64,000 nt of DNA from DASRDB01 sp035652815 (GCA_035652815.1 DASRDB010000017.1:62001-126000); one strand, 5' to 3'; counted from the first letter of the stretch, positions 8,224 to 16,987 are shown. Made by a program: numbers and translations. Notes: generated by a model from the sequence alone, not told the origin.

Positions 8224-8997
8224 CTATTTTTTGCTCCAGTCGAGCATAGCGGTAGCATCCTTCCCATGTCTGGTGGCAACGATCTCCGCCATAATGGCTA
8301 ACGCCATTTCCTCTGGCGAGGTAGCGCCGATATTAAGCCCGATTGGCCCATGAATGCGCCGCAATTGCTCATCAGTCAATCCCTGTTTCCTCAAGCGTTC
8401 GTCGCGCTCCTCTTTCGTCTTGCGGCTGCCAATCGCGCCTACGTAGCCCACATTGCGCGAGAGAACGACCTTCAGCGATGGCTCGTCGAACTTGGGATCA
8501 TGCGTCAGCACCGCGACATACGTTGACGGATTCAGGTCCATCTGCTCCAACACTTCGTCCGGCCACGCGACGATAAGTTCGTCAGCATGCGGAAAGCGCT
8601 CGCGTGTGGCAAAAGCCGAGCGGGCATCAACCACCACGACCCGGTAATTGAGCGTTTTGGCGAAGGTCGTCAACGGAATGGCAATGTGTCCCGCGCCTAT
8701 AATGAGCAGTGTAGGCGGCGGTGGAAAGCCCTCGATGAACACATCATAGGCCAGCGCCCCCGTTTCACTTTCAACCGTATAGGTGCGAGTGCGCGCATCC
8801 TCACTCCAGATGGCCTGCTCAGCATCGATAATTACCAGTTGCTCAAGCAGCGGATTTCCAAGCGTTCCCAGCGTGCTTTTATCAGGGAACACCAGCATCT
8901 TCGCGCCCACGTGGTCTTCTCCCCGCACCACTGTCGCCTGCGCAACACCCTTATTCTGCTCTAGCCGATCTCGTAACGTTTCAAACAGTCCGCTCAT
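8224..8997 (-). CDS. XdhC family protein, C-terminal Rossmann half (CoxF/XdhC-like)
   Basis: 257 aa. XdhC proteins bind molybdenum cofactor and help insert its sulfurated form into xanthine dehydrogenase/CO dehydrogenase-type hydroxylases. This protein has a short N-terminal part and then the Rossmann domain typical of XdhC: LLIIGAGHIAIPL, VVVVDARSAFA, a THDPKFDEP segment, YVGAIGSRKT and a final GPIGLNIGATSPEEMALAI. The N-terminal XdhC/CoxI domain is instead in the next upstream gene (9176-9493). I chose ATG 8997; an in-frame GTG at 9012 with AGGTAGG further upstream is an equal alternative (262 aa). A palindromic element lies between the two halves. Confidence 0.82.
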   Translation of the reverse strand: MSGLFETLRDRLEQNKGVAQATVVRGEDHVGAKMLVFPDKSTLGTLGNPLLEQLVIIDAEQAIWSEDARTRTYTVESETGALAYDVFIEGFPPPPTLLIIGAGHIAIPLTTFAKTLNYRVVVVDARSAFATRERFPHADELIVAWPDEVLEQMDLNPSTYVAVLTHDPKFDEPSLKVVLSRNVGYVGAIGSRKTKEERDERLRKQGLTDEQLRRIHGPIGLNIGATSPEEMALAIMAEIVATRHGKDATAMLDWSKK

Positions 8998-9013
8998 AAG
9001 CTCTTCTTTCACA

Positions 9014-9150
9014 TGCTATTACAAACCTACCTTCAGGTGTCATCCTGAGCGCAGCGAAGGATCTCCGTCGCCTGGCAGGAGCGCGCCCCTGGACCGCAGA
9101 TCCTTCGCTGCGCTCAGGATGACAGGCGAAAGGGTCTTTTTCATAGCATA
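9014..9150 (+). repeat. Palindromic repeat element, copy 1
   Basis: About 137 bp. Core: perfect 26-bp arms at 9039-9064 and 9098-9123 around a 33-bp loop. The flanks also match the copies at 24263-24400 (same direction) and 44993-45126 (opposite): they begin TGCTATTACA and end with a run of T then CATRGCAT. It sits between the two XdhC genes, inside an apparent operon. No coding capacity for a transposase; MITE/REP-like. Confidence 0.85.
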
Positions 9151-9175
9151 CTATTCGTGTACAGAAAAGTTGTGG

Positions 9176-9493
9176 CTACTGATCCAGCCGCTCCACAAAG
9201 ACGTGGATGGTTCCACCGCAGGCCAGGCCGATCTTCTCGAAGTTCTCCTCTTCGCTGATTCCGAATTCCAGCATCTGCGGCTTACCCGACTTGATTACTT
9301 CCATAGCCGAATGCACGACGGCTGGCTCAACGCACCCACCGCTTACGGAACCGGCAATTTCGCCGCTTTCGCTTACCGCCAGCTTCGCCCCGGGTCTGCG
9401 TGGCGCAGAGCCGTACATAGTCACAACAGTTGCCACCGCTACCCGCTCGCCGCGTTCTCGCCAACGTTCAACATCAGGCAAAATATCTCTCAT
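9176..9493 (-). CDS. XdhC/CoxI N-terminal domain protein
   Basis: A 105-residue stand-alone XdhC_CoxI domain. Hallmarks: VATVVTMYGSAPRRPGAKLA (the GSAPR/PG loop), GSVSGGCVEPAVV and the C-terminal GLACGGTIHVFVE with its Cys-Gly-Gly. Proteins of this kind accompany CO dehydrogenase and related molybdenum hydroxylases and act in cofactor sulfuration or insertion. AAAGGGG precedes ATG 9493. It lies 21 bp after the CoxE-like gene, so it is very probably cotranscribed with it, and about 180 bp before the Rossmann half; the repeat element fills that gap. Cys in SGGC and CGG are conserved. Confidence 0.85.
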   Translation of the reverse strand: MRDILPDVERWRERGERVAVATVVTMYGSAPRRPGAKLAVSESGEIAGSVSGGCVEPAVVHSAMEVIKSGKPQMLEFGISEEENFEKIGLACGGTIHVFVERLDQ

Positions 9494-9514
9494 ATTCTTC
9501 CCCTTTCAGGAATC

Positions 9515-10876
9515 CTAAGACTGAGTTTGCGGTTTGCTCCATGCAGCAACGGCTTTACGACGCGCCGCCGCATTGCGCACCGGACGACTATCATCAATGC
9601 TACCCAACAAATTGCCAAGTTCAATCAGGCTATCAAGGTTATGCGCCGGTAAAAAGTTATCGATAAACGGAAGCGCGGTCTTCATGCCAATCGTCAGTGG
9701 GCGATAATCCGGCGAGCCAAGCAGTGGATTTAGCCAGATCAGGCGATGACAGCTATGTTGCAGCCGGTCCATCTCCACTTCCAGCACTCCAGCTTCACCA
9801 CGATCCCAGCCATCACTGATAATCAGTACCACCGCTCCTCTTCCCAGCACGCGCTTTGCCCAACGATGATTGAATTCGTGCAGCGCATCACCAATACGAG
9901 TGCCGCCCGACCAATCCTGCACTGATTTCGACACATCACGTACCGCGTCATCCACGTCGCGCTTCGCCAGTTGGCGCGTAATGCGCGTGAGCCGCGTGCC
10001 AAAAACGAACGCTTCGACGTTCAACAAACCATTCGAGATGGTATGAATAAAATGCAGCAGCAAGCGCGAATACAGGCTCATGGAGCCGCTAATGTCGCAG
10101 ATAATGACCAGCGGGCGCGGCTTATATTTGATCTCGCGCCAGGTCAGTTCCAACAATTCCCCGCCATATTTCAGATTACGCCGCACGATACGCCGCATAT
10201 CAGGATAGGAACCGCGCCGCAGAGGACGTTTCCTGCGCGTCGGGCGCATTCCCAATTGCCAGCGCATCTCGGCCATCAACTTTTTGGCCTCCTGCACCTC
10301 GTCCCACGTAAACGACTCGAAGTCCTTTTTTCGCAAGGCCTCTATCGCACTGTAAGCGGTTCCCTGCGGCGTGGCCGTATCATCGTCTTCCTGGTCGTCG
10401 TATTGCTCGCGCGCCCCTCGTTTGCGCTCGCTTTCGCGCATCTGAGCGCGCAGTTCTTTGCGCTGCTCCTGCGGCGTATTCATATGCTCAGCCAGCCGCT
10501 TCAGCTCGGATGGCGGCAGCCGCATATGTCTCTCATCCCGCTTCGCCGCTCCTGGCGCATCGGCCTTTTTCTTGCCTTGCTGGTCGCGAATATACCAGAA
10601 GTAAAAGAACATCTGGTTGAAAAGCGGCTCCTGCTCGTGCTTCGCCAGCAGGCTGCATTTCAGCGTATTATAGAAGTCCTCTTTATTGGTAATGTCGATA
10701 TAGTTCAGTGTCTCAGCAAGATCAAGCATCTTGCGCGGCCCCACATCAATGCCCACTTCCCACAACAGGCGACCAAATTCGGTCAGGCGGAGCAACAGCC
10801 GCTCACCCCGCTCGATCTCGTGTGGTCGCAATGGTTCCAGAGCAAAGTAATCCCCATTTTCCTCGGCGCTCATCAT
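9515..10876 (-). CDS. CoxE-like VWA domain protein
   Basis: 453 aa. The N-terminal half is helical and charged (Lys/Arg/Glu/Gln stretches around 100-165); the C-terminal half is a von Willebrand A domain of the CoxE family. The metal site (MIDAS) shows DISGSM at 261-266, then SGGTRIGDAL and SDGWDRGE. CoxE works with the AAA ATPase CoxD in building the Cu-S-Mo centre of aerobic CO dehydrogenase, and relatives serve other molybdenum hydroxylases. The start overlaps the end of the AAA gene by 4 bp (ATGA), so translation is coupled. No CO dehydrogenase subunit gene is in the window, so the client enzyme is unknown. Confidence 0.87.
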   Translation of the reverse strand: MMSAEENGDYFALEPLRPHEIERGERLLLRLTEFGRLLWEVGIDVGPRKMLDLAETLNYIDITNKEDFYNTLKCSLLAKHEQEPLFNQMFFYFWYIRDQQGKKKADAPGAAKRDERHMRLPPSELKRLAEHMNTPQEQRKELRAQMRESERKRGAREQYDDQEDDDTATPQGTAYSAIEALRKKDFESFTWDEVQEAKKLMAEMRWQLGMRPTRRKRPLRRGSYPDMRRIVRRNLKYGGELLELTWREIKYKPRPLVIICDISGSMSLYSRLLLHFIHTISNGLLNVEAFVFGTRLTRITRQLAKRDVDDAVRDVSKSVQDWSGGTRIGDALHEFNHRWAKRVLGRGAVVLIISDGWDRGEAGVLEVEMDRLQHSCHRLIWLNPLLGSPDYRPLTIGMKTALPFIDNFLPAHNLDSLIELGNLLGSIDDSRPVRNAAARRKAVAAWSKPQTQS

Positions 10877-11775
10877 GAGACTCCCTGGGCCTTCTTTATC
10901 ATGCGCGTAAACTCGCTGCCACCCACTTTCAGCACATCGTCCTGATATTTGAGCAAGGCTCCCAGCGTATCACGCGCCGGTCCCTCCACCAGTTCCATCT
11001 GATTCAAGGCCAGCAGCGAGCTGATCCAATCGAGCGTCTCGGCAACGCCAGGCGCTTTGAACAGGTCTGCGCTGCGCAATTCACGTACAAAGGCGCACAC
11101 TTGCCGCGCCAGGCGCTCCGGCACTCCGGGCAGGCGCGCCATGACGATAGAATACTCCTTTTCCAGCGAGGGAAAATCAATCCAGTAGTACAGGCAGCGA
11201 CGGCGCAGCGCATCGTGTATCTCGCGGGTGCGGTTCGAGGTAATCACCACAATAGGCGTCTCACGTGCCTTGATCGTTCCAATCTCGGGGATGGTGATTT
11301 GAAAATCCGAGAGCAATTCGAGCAAGTAAGCCTCGAACTCCTCGTCACTGCGATCAAGCTCATCAATTAACAACACTGGAGCCTGCGTGTTCGACGGATC
11401 AATGGCCTGCAACAAAGGTCGCTGGATCAGATACTCCAGCCCAAAAATCTCCTTGATTTCTTCCTGCCGCTTCTCACCACCTGCCTCCATCATACGAATC
11501 TGAAGCATCTGTCTCGTATAGTTCCACTCGTACACGGCTGTGCTGACATCGATTCCTTCATAGCACTGCAAACGAATCAGCTTCGTCCCAAGTATAGCAG
11601 CAAGTACTTTGGCGATCTCAGTCTTCCCCACACCCGGCTCACCTTCCAACAACAGTGGCTTCCTTCTTTTTAGGGCCAGGAACACCGTCGTTGCCAGGCT
11701 CCGGTCGGCTATATAATTTTCGGCAAACATTGCCTTCTGTACATCTTCAATAGTATTGAATAATTCCTGGTCCAA
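10873..11775 (-). CDS. MoxR/CoxD-type AAA+ ATPase
   Basis: 300 aa, a full-length MoxR-family ATPase. Walker A GEPGVGKTE at 45-53, Walker B LLIDELDRSDEEFEAYL at 135-151, sensor 1 IVVITSNRTREI, and an arginine-finger region DALRRRCLYYW. In CO dehydrogenase clusters CoxD unfolds or remodels the apoenzyme for maturation together with CoxE. The start is TTG 11775, preceded at six bases by GGAGG. First gene of the operon CoxD - CoxE - XdhC N-half - XdhC Rossmann half. A promoter upstream is listed separately. Confidence 0.88.
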   Translation of the reverse strand: MDQELFNTIEDVQKAMFAENYIADRSLATTVFLALKRRKPLLLEGEPGVGKTEIAKVLAAILGTKLIRLQCYEGIDVSTAVYEWNYTRQMLQIRMMEAGGEKRQEEIKEIFGLEYLIQRPLLQAIDPSNTQAPVLLIDELDRSDEEFEAYLLELLSDFQITIPEIGTIKARETPIVVITSNRTREIHDALRRRCLYYWIDFPSLEKEYSIVMARLPGVPERLARQVCAFVRELRSADLFKAPGVAETLDWISSLLALNQMELVEGPARDTLGALLKYQDDVLKVGGSEFTRMIKKAQGVS

Positions 11776-11839
11776 CGAGGGCCTCCAATAAAAAACTAGT
11801 GCCTTGCAGCACAGTAAATACGCTCATAGAAGTACTTTT

Positions 11840-11869
11840 ATTCTATGCCATAGCGTAGAGAAATAGCAA
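11840..11869 (-). promoter_or_regulatory. Candidate promoter of the CoxD/CoxE/XdhC operon
   Basis: On the minus strand TTGCTA (11864-11869), an 18-base spacer and TAGAAT (11840-11845). It would start transcription about 60 bases before the TTG start of the AAA gene. Confidence 0.45.
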
Positions 11870-12015
11870 CCCGAGCCACACAGATCACCGGTTAATGTTC
11901 CTCTCAACCTATTACTAACATATAACAAAGCTTCACTTATTCCATAACTCATCGGCATAGTATCCTGCCGGTCTAATACGAATTAATTATAACAAAAGGG
12001 AATGTAGAAAATTCC

Positions 12016-12044
12016 TTGAAAGCATAATAAAAATATGGTACAGT
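12016..12044 (+). promoter_or_regulatory. Candidate promoter of the TauE/SafE gene
   Basis: TTGAAA (12016-12021), 17 bases, TACAGT (12039-12044), giving a leader of about 60 bases before the GTG start. Confidence 0.4.
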
Positions 12045-12112
12045 TGGTTTGTAACTGGGGTTACGCAAGCAAGGCCCTGTGAGAATTGTCCTTTTATTGA
12101 AGGAGGTACCCC

Positions 12113-12943
12113 GTGGATTTTCGTTATTCGCTGGTCGGATTGCTCATTGGCTTTCTTGTAGGTCTCACAGGAATGGGTGGAGGCTCGCTGCTTGCACCTA
12201 TCCTCATCCTCATCTTCCGGGTGCCTCCTGTCTGGGCAGTAGGTACTGATATCGCCTATTCTACTGTCACCAAAGCCGTTGGCTCGGTAGTGCATATCCG
12301 TCAGAAGAATGTCAATTTCAAGGTTGCCCTGTGGCTGGCTTGCGGCAGCGTTCCCGCGACTTTTCTTAGCGTCGGTCTTGTACAATTCATTCGCAAGCAT
12401 TATGGGAACGCGGTCAATGGCGTCATCCTCCATGCCATCGGTCTCACCCTCATCCTCGTCGCAGTCCTGCTTGTGGTCAAACCCTACCTCATGCGGCGTA
12501 TCGAACAACGCCGCCTTGCCACGCAAAAACAGGCTTTACTGGCCTCTGAAAATCCTGAACAAAAGGCAAAGCCCTCCCTGTGGGAGAGCCGCTATCGCCC
12601 ACTGCTGACAATCCTGGTCGGCGCGTTTGTCGGTTTCCTGGTTGGCTTAACCTCAGTTGGCAGCGGCACGCTGATTATCGTCTCGATGGCCTTCCTCTTC
12701 CCGCGCCTGACAGCAAAGGAACTCGTGGGTACCGATATCTTCCAGGCTTTCATGCTCCTGGCGGCAGGCGCAATCGGCTACCTGATGGCAGGCACCATTA
12801 ACTGGCCTATCGTTGGCCTCCTGCTCATCGGCTCGCTCCCTGGCGTCTTCCTGGGCAGTAAACTCAGCAAATTTATCCCGGAACCCTGGATGCGTCCAGT
12901 GCTAGCCTCCGTTCTGGTTATTTCCGGTTGGAAATTGATTTAA
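12113..12943 (+). CDS. TauE/SafE family sulfite exporter-like membrane protein
   Basis: 276 aa with about eight membrane helices in two similar halves, as in the TauE/SafE (DUF81) family. Each half starts with a Gly-rich signature: LIGFLVGLTGMGGGSLLAPI and GAFVGFLVGLTSVGSGTLI. A charged cytoplasmic loop (about 130-160) separates the halves. Family members export sulfite, sulfoacetate or other organosulfur anions; the substrate here cannot be told. The start is GTG 12113, fixed by AAGGAGG a few bases upstream. Single gene closed by a strong terminator. Confidence 0.85.
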   Translation: MDFRYSLVGLLIGFLVGLTGMGGGSLLAPILILIFRVPPVWAVGTDIAYSTVTKAVGSVVHIRQKNVNFKVALWLACGSVPATFLSVGLVQFIRKHYGNAVNGVILHAIGLTLILVAVLLVVKPYLMRRIEQRRLATQKQALLASENPEQKAKPSLWESRYRPLLTILVGAFVGFLVGLTSVGSGTLIIVSMAFLFPRLTAKELVGTDIFQAFMLLAAGAIGYLMAGTINWPIVGLLLIGSLPGVFLGSKLSKFIPEPWMRPVLASVLVISGWKLI

Positions 12944-12960
12944 GCCCACTTCTCCCCTCA

Positions 12961-12998
12961 AACAAAAGCCCTGAATATCGTTGCTCAGGGCTTTTGTT
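12961..12998 (+). terminator. Intrinsic terminator after the TauE/SafE gene
   Basis: Perfect 14-bp stem (12961-12974 with 12985-12998) with a 10-base loop, ending in TTTTGTT on the plus strand and followed by TTTTTTT at 13004-13010. Confidence 0.85.
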
Positions 12999-13111
12999 AT
13001 GTCCTTTTTTTGATCCCCGTATTCCTCTAATAAGCTCCATAGTATATAATGCAGAGAAAGCAGCCAATATAACTCCGCAAGCGCTTTTTCCGATTGAAGG
13101 AGAAAATATAG

Positions 13112-14863
13112 ATGTCCATCGATACACAACACGGTTCCCCACAATTTCCAACCGTTGCCACCAGCGTGCAATCTACATCACAGGCGCAAATGGATGCAGC
13201 GCTACAAGCATTACAGGCCCACAAAGACGCCTGGGTGTCAGTCTCAATTGAGGAGCGCATCACGCTGCTCGAAAGACTTATGCGCGATTTTGCAGCCATT
13301 GCCCCTCGCTGGGTCTCCGCCAGCCTCAAGGCAAAAGGCATTGCGGAGGATTTCCCAACGGCCAGCGAAGAGTGGGTCGCGGGTGTCTTACCCGTCATGA
13401 AGAATCTGAACCAGTTACGGCAATCCTTGAAGGATACTCTGGCAGTGGGGCATCCCAAAATTCCGGGGTCGGTTACGACAAGGCCAGATGGGCAGGTCGT
13501 TGCGCAGGTCTTCCCACAGACGATCTACGACCGCATCTTTTTTACGGGTGTCACTGCCGAAATCTGGATGGAGCCTGGCGTCACGCCCGAAACGCTGCCA
13601 CAAACGCAGGCCCTGGCATACCAGAACAAAAACCACCCGGGAAAGGTGGCTCTCGTGCTGGGTGCGGGCAATGTCGCCAGCATCGGGCCTATGGATATTC
13701 TCTACAAGCTTTTCGTAGAGGACCAGGTAGTTATCCTCAAGATGAACCCGGTCAACGCCTATCTCGGTCCTCTGCTCGAGGACGCTTTCCGCGCTCTTAT
13801 CGACCTGGAGTTTTTGCGGGTGGTCTACGGGGGAGCAGCCGAGGGATCATATCTTTGTAATCATCCACAGGTGGACGAGATTCACATTACCGGCTCCGAC
13901 AAAACATTTGATGCCATTGTCTTCGGTATGGGTGCGGCAGGCGCGCGTCGTAAAGCTAAACAACAGCCCATGCTGACCAAACGTATCACCGGCGAACTCG
14001 GCAACGTCAGTCCAGTAATTGTAGTGCCAGGCCCCTGGAGCGAACATGATCTCTCCTACCAGGCCGAACACCTCGCAACCATGCTCACAAATAACGCAGG
14101 CTTCAACTGCAACGCCACCCGCGTAATCATTCAGCAAGCAGGTTGGAATCTGCGCCAGCCGCTTATCGAACAACTGCGAGGCATTTTAGCGAAAGTACCA
14201 CCGCGTAAGGCCTACTATCCCGGTGCAAAAGATCGCCAGCGCACCTTCGTCGCAGAGCATCCCGATGCCGAGCAGATAGGCAGCGCGACACCCGATCAAC
14301 TTCCCTGGACACTGATCACCGATGTAAGTCCCCAACAAAAAGACGATATCTGCTTCACAACCGAAGCTTTCTGCAGCCTCTTCGCCGAGACCGCATTGAA
14401 TGCCGCCAGCGTTCCTGAGTATATCGAACGTGCTGTAGAGTTTTGCAACCAGACCCTCTGGGGAACCCTTAACGCTACCATCCTGGTACATCCAAAGTCG
14501 TTAAAAGACCCCGCCATCTTTCAAGCGCTCGAAAAAGCTGTAGCTGATCTTCGCTATGGCACCATAGGCGTCAACTACTGGGCCGGTTCTGGCTTCGCGC
14601 TCGCCGTCACGACCTGGGGAGCCTTTCCGGGGCATGAAATCTACGATATCCAGTCGGGGAATGGCGTCGTCCACAACACCCTGATGTTCTCGAAGCCGCA
14701 AAAATCGGTGCTACGCGGGCCATTCCGCGCCACACCCACTCCACCCTGGTTTGTGCTACACGGCAAAGCCGGGCGCAAAATCTTTCCCAAGCTGGTCACG
14801 TTTGAGCTAGCGCCATCACCGTTAAAAGTACCGGCCATCCTGTGGGATGCCATCACCAATTAA
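13112..14863 (+). CDS. Aldehyde dehydrogenase superfamily protein
   Basis: 583 aa. NAD(P)-dependent oxidation of an aldehyde to an acid is the expected reaction. The Rossmann region has VALVLGAGNVASIGPMDILY and VILKMNPVNAYLGP; the oxyanion/general-base region has ITGELGNVSPVIV, and the catalytic Cys is C333 in NAGFNCNATRV. It is clearly longer than common ALDHs (about 490 aa), with extra sequence near the N-terminus (about 80-130) and a long C-terminal tail, so it belongs to a less-studied branch. ATG 13112 follows AAGGAGA. Monocistronic, with a TATAAT-like box (13045-13050) upstream. Substrate not inferable. Confidence 0.85.
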   Translation: MSIDTQHGSPQFPTVATSVQSTSQAQMDAALQALQAHKDAWVSVSIEERITLLERLMRDFAAIAPRWVSASLKAKGIAEDFPTASEEWVAGVLPVMKNLNQLRQSLKDTLAVGHPKIPGSVTTRPDGQVVAQVFPQTIYDRIFFTGVTAEIWMEPGVTPETLPQTQALAYQNKNHPGKVALVLGAGNVASIGPMDILYKLFVEDQVVILKMNPVNAYLGPLLEDAFRALIDLEFLRVVYGGAAEGSYLCNHPQVDEIHITGSDKTFDAIVFGMGAAGARRKAKQQPMLTKRITGELGNVSPVIVVPGPWSEHDLSYQAEHLATMLTNNAGFNCNATRVIIQQAGWNLRQPLIEQLRGILAKVPPRKAYYPGAKDRQRTFVAEHPDAEQIGSATPDQLPWTLITDVSPQQKDDICFTTEAFCSLFAETALNAASVPEYIERAVEFCNQTLWGTLNATILVHPKSLKDPAIFQALEKAVADLRYGTIGVNYWAGSGFALAVTTWGAFPGHEIYDIQSGNGVVHNTLMFSKPQKSVLRGPFRATPTPPWFVLHGKAGRKIFPKLVTFELAPSPLKVPAILWDAITN

Positions 14864-14955
14864 AGCAGAATTTTGTATGAGTACTACACACCTATCCTTT
14901 TTCGTAGCTGCTATAATATGCAACGAGAATGTACAAGAGAGGAGCAAATGATGGA

Positions 14956-15684
14956 ATGATTTCCTATCCTGAAATCCTGCTACGCCTGGTTATCGCGCTG
15001 CTACTCGGCACGATAGTGGGCTTCGAGCGTGAACGCAAAGAACACGGGGCAGGAATGAGAACCATCGCCCTGGTCACGGTTGGTGCCACACTTTTCACCA
15101 TTATGTCGGCCTATGGTTTCATGAGCCTGCTCGAGCTTCCACATATTTCGCTCGATCCCACACGCATTGCTTCCTATATCATCGCGGGTATCGGTTTTCT
15201 CGGCGCAGGCACTATCTTTATGAGCCGTGATGGCGAAAAAGTGAGAGGATTGACTACTGCGGCCACCATCTGGGTTATGGCAGCAGTTGGTATGGCCTGC
15301 GGAGCAGGACTTTTGCTTGAATCTTTGACTGTCACTCTATTGGTATTGCTCACTCTCGTCGTCCTTCAATGGGTTGAGCGCATCATTTTACCTCGTTACA
15401 CAACAGCACATCAACATATCGAAATTGTCACCTCGTCTGCATCTGAAGAAGTTATTGCCAAAATTTACGAAATCCTCACCCACAATGGAATCAACGTCGA
15501 AAAACTGCGTATCCACTCCAGCCAGGATGGTGATGTGATTGGCATCTCCTGCCACACACAGACCGCCTCCCACCTTGCAACAACGCTGGCCGAGCTAAAT
15601 AAACTTTATGGCGTTAGCATGATAAACGCAACTCAGCATTCTGAATCCAGCAAGCAAACACTTAGTACAAAAAAGACAGATTAA
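14956..15684 (+). CDS. MgtC/SapB family membrane protein
   Basis: 242 aa. N-terminal membrane domain with the MgtC signature GFERERKEHGAGMRTIALV, then DPTRIASYIIAGIGFLGAGT and KVRGLTTAATIWVMAAVGMA; C-terminal cytoplasmic ACT-like domain (about 150-225). MgtC proteins help growth at low magnesium and can modulate the F-type ATP synthase. I chose ATG 14956, 11 bases after GAGAGGAG; an in-frame ATG at 14929 has no ribosome site. TATAAT at 14912-14917 may be the -10 box. The thioesterase gene follows 38 bp later and may be cotranscribed. Confidence 0.87.
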   Translation: MISYPEILLRLVIALLLGTIVGFERERKEHGAGMRTIALVTVGATLFTIMSAYGFMSLLELPHISLDPTRIASYIIAGIGFLGAGTIFMSRDGEKVRGLTTAATIWVMAAVGMACGAGLLLESLTVTLLVLLTLVVLQWVERIILPRYTTAHQHIEIVTSSASEEVIAKIYEILTHNGINVEKLRIHSSQDGDVIGISCHTQTASHLATTLAELNKLYGVSMINATQHSESSKQTLSTKKTD

Positions 15685-15722
15685 TTATTGTCTGTAGCAT
15701 TCATTGGAGCGATGAGCGTATT

Positions 15723-16274
15723 ATGAAACCATTTGAGAATACCTCCTCTGGGCGTAAGATGGCCCAGGATATTGATCGCAGCCAGGGCAGGACGATTGCC
15801 TATTCTCGCAGCACAACCAGCCGACTTATGGAGGTGCTGGACGCGAACGCACACGGCAATGTACATGGTGGCGTTATCATGCGAATGGTCGATGAGGCAG
15901 CCGCCATTGTCGCCATTAAGCATAGCCAGTCAAGCGTTGTGACGGCAAGAGTTGAGAGATTTGATTTCCTCGCCCCCGCCTATATTGGCAATGTCGTCAC
16001 CATTCACTGTGAGATGAACTATGTGGGCCGCACCAGCATGGAGGTCGGCGTAAAGGTCCTGGCTGAAGACCTGATAACCGGCGAAGTACGCCATGTCGCC
16101 AGTAGTAATGTCATCTATGTGGCGCTAGATGAGCATCGCAAACCACGTCCTGTTCCTCCACTTATTGCTGGCAATGAGCAGGAGCGAACGATCATAGAGC
16201 GAGCGCGCGAGCGCCGGATGAAGCGCTTGAAAATAGAGGAAGAATTGAAGCAGGCAGATGCAAGCAGCGAATGA
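15723..16274 (+). CDS. Acyl-CoA thioesterase, hotdog fold (YciA/BACH type)
   Basis: 183 aa. Hydrolyses acyl-CoA thioesters. The hotdog domain covers about 25-145: SRLMEVLDANAHGNVHGGVI followed by MRMVDEAAAIVA, where the Asp-Glu after the His-Gly-Gly turn is the catalytic region, and then RVERFDFLAPAYIGNVVTIH. A basic, helical C-terminal tail (about 150-183, RARERRMKRLKIEEELK) may help oligomerise. GGAG lies 13 bases before ATG 15723; ATG 15759 is a possible shorter start. It is on the same strand and close behind mgtC. Confidence 0.85.
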   Translation: MKPFENTSSGRKMAQDIDRSQGRTIAYSRSTTSRLMEVLDANAHGNVHGGVIMRMVDEAAAIVAIKHSQSSVVTARVERFDFLAPAYIGNVVTIHCEMNYVGRTSMEVGVKVLAEDLITGEVRHVASSNVIYVALDEHRKPRPVPPLIAGNEQERTIIERARERRMKRLKIEEELKQADASSE

Positions 16275-16351
16275 CACACCAATTCGCTTCATCCCTCCCG
16301 CATCTCGAATCGCCCCCATCCCTGTCTCTTACTGAATGGGGGCAACAAGCT

Positions 16352-16987
16352 TTATGACGTAAACTTGAAGGAACTAAGCATCGGCTGGAAGTAGGCCGTC
16401 ATCGCCGTCGCAAAGATTTGTTTTGCTGTACCATAAATGATGGTAAAGTTATTCGTTGAGGGTGAATTGGCCGGATGATTATCCGAGATCACAATAACCT
16501 CAATATCCACATTTTGACCATTCTGCGTAGTGCTACCCGAGACACCTTTTTGTACCCAGTTATCCCCTCCCACAGTCGTAGTAGCAGGCAAACTCACCGT
16601 TTGTGGATTGGTTAAACGGGACTTTACTCCGGTAATGCCCGCATTCGCAGAGGTATCGGGGCTGCTAACACCATTAGGATCAGGACTGACCACAATCGCA
16701 AAGGTATAAATTTTCGTGGGATCGGTAAATGTTACCGTTGTGCCACTCGTACTGACACTCCACCCCTGCGGATAGCTGATCGTGTAACCATTGCCCGTAT
16801 AAGTAGTCAAAGTAGTTGTCGGCGAAGGTGGGGGCGTTGGTGTGGGGGTCGGAGCCTTCGTAGGTGTTGGTGTGGGGGTCGGTGAGGAACCGCCATTTCC
16901 ACCACAAGCTACCAGCAGCCCAACCAGGATCAGACTGCTACCGATAAACAACAGGCGTTGTAGTGCGCTTCTAAGAGTAACGTGCAT
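16352..16987 (-). CDS. Secreted lipoprotein with Thr/Pro linker and PsbP-like domain
   Basis: 211 aa. A signal peptide ends in a lipobox LVAC with the lipidated Cys at about residue 28. Then comes a Thr/Pro repeat linker (about 35-60) and a beta-rich domain beginning YTISYPQGWSVS, a pattern seen in PsbP/Mog1-like domains that Chloroflexota use in many lipoproteins; no enzymatic residues can be named. It would sit on the outer face of the cytoplasmic membrane. ATG 16987 follows GGAGAAG; an in-frame start at 17008 is less likely. Function unknown. Confidence 0.75.
   Translation of the reverse strand: MHVTLRSALQRLLFIGSSLILVGLLVACGGNGGSSPTPTPTPTKAPTPTPTPPPSPTTTLTTYTGNGYTISYPQGWSVSTSGTTVTFTDPTKIYTFAIVVSPDPNGVSSPDTSANAGITGVKSRLTNPQTVSLPATTTVGGDNWVQKGVSGSTTQNGQNVDIEVIVISDNHPANSPSTNNFTIIYGTAKQIFATAMTAYFQPMLSSFKFTS

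Larger units (their letters stand above)
11776..12112. other. Intergenic region between divergent genes
   Basis: AT-rich control region between the CoxD operon and the TauE/SafE gene. Apart from the two candidate promoters I see no gene, riboswitch or strong repeat. Confidence 0.5.

Noticed and set aside
8783..9652. Long plus-strand ORF of 289 codons
   Set aside because: It runs opposite to both XdhC genes and through the palindromic repeat; the translation of the repeat (HPERSEGS-type) is a known sign of a spurious ORF.
9971..10945. Plus-strand ORF of 324 codons
   Set aside because: Shadow of the CoxE-like gene, which has a complete metal site and family similarity.
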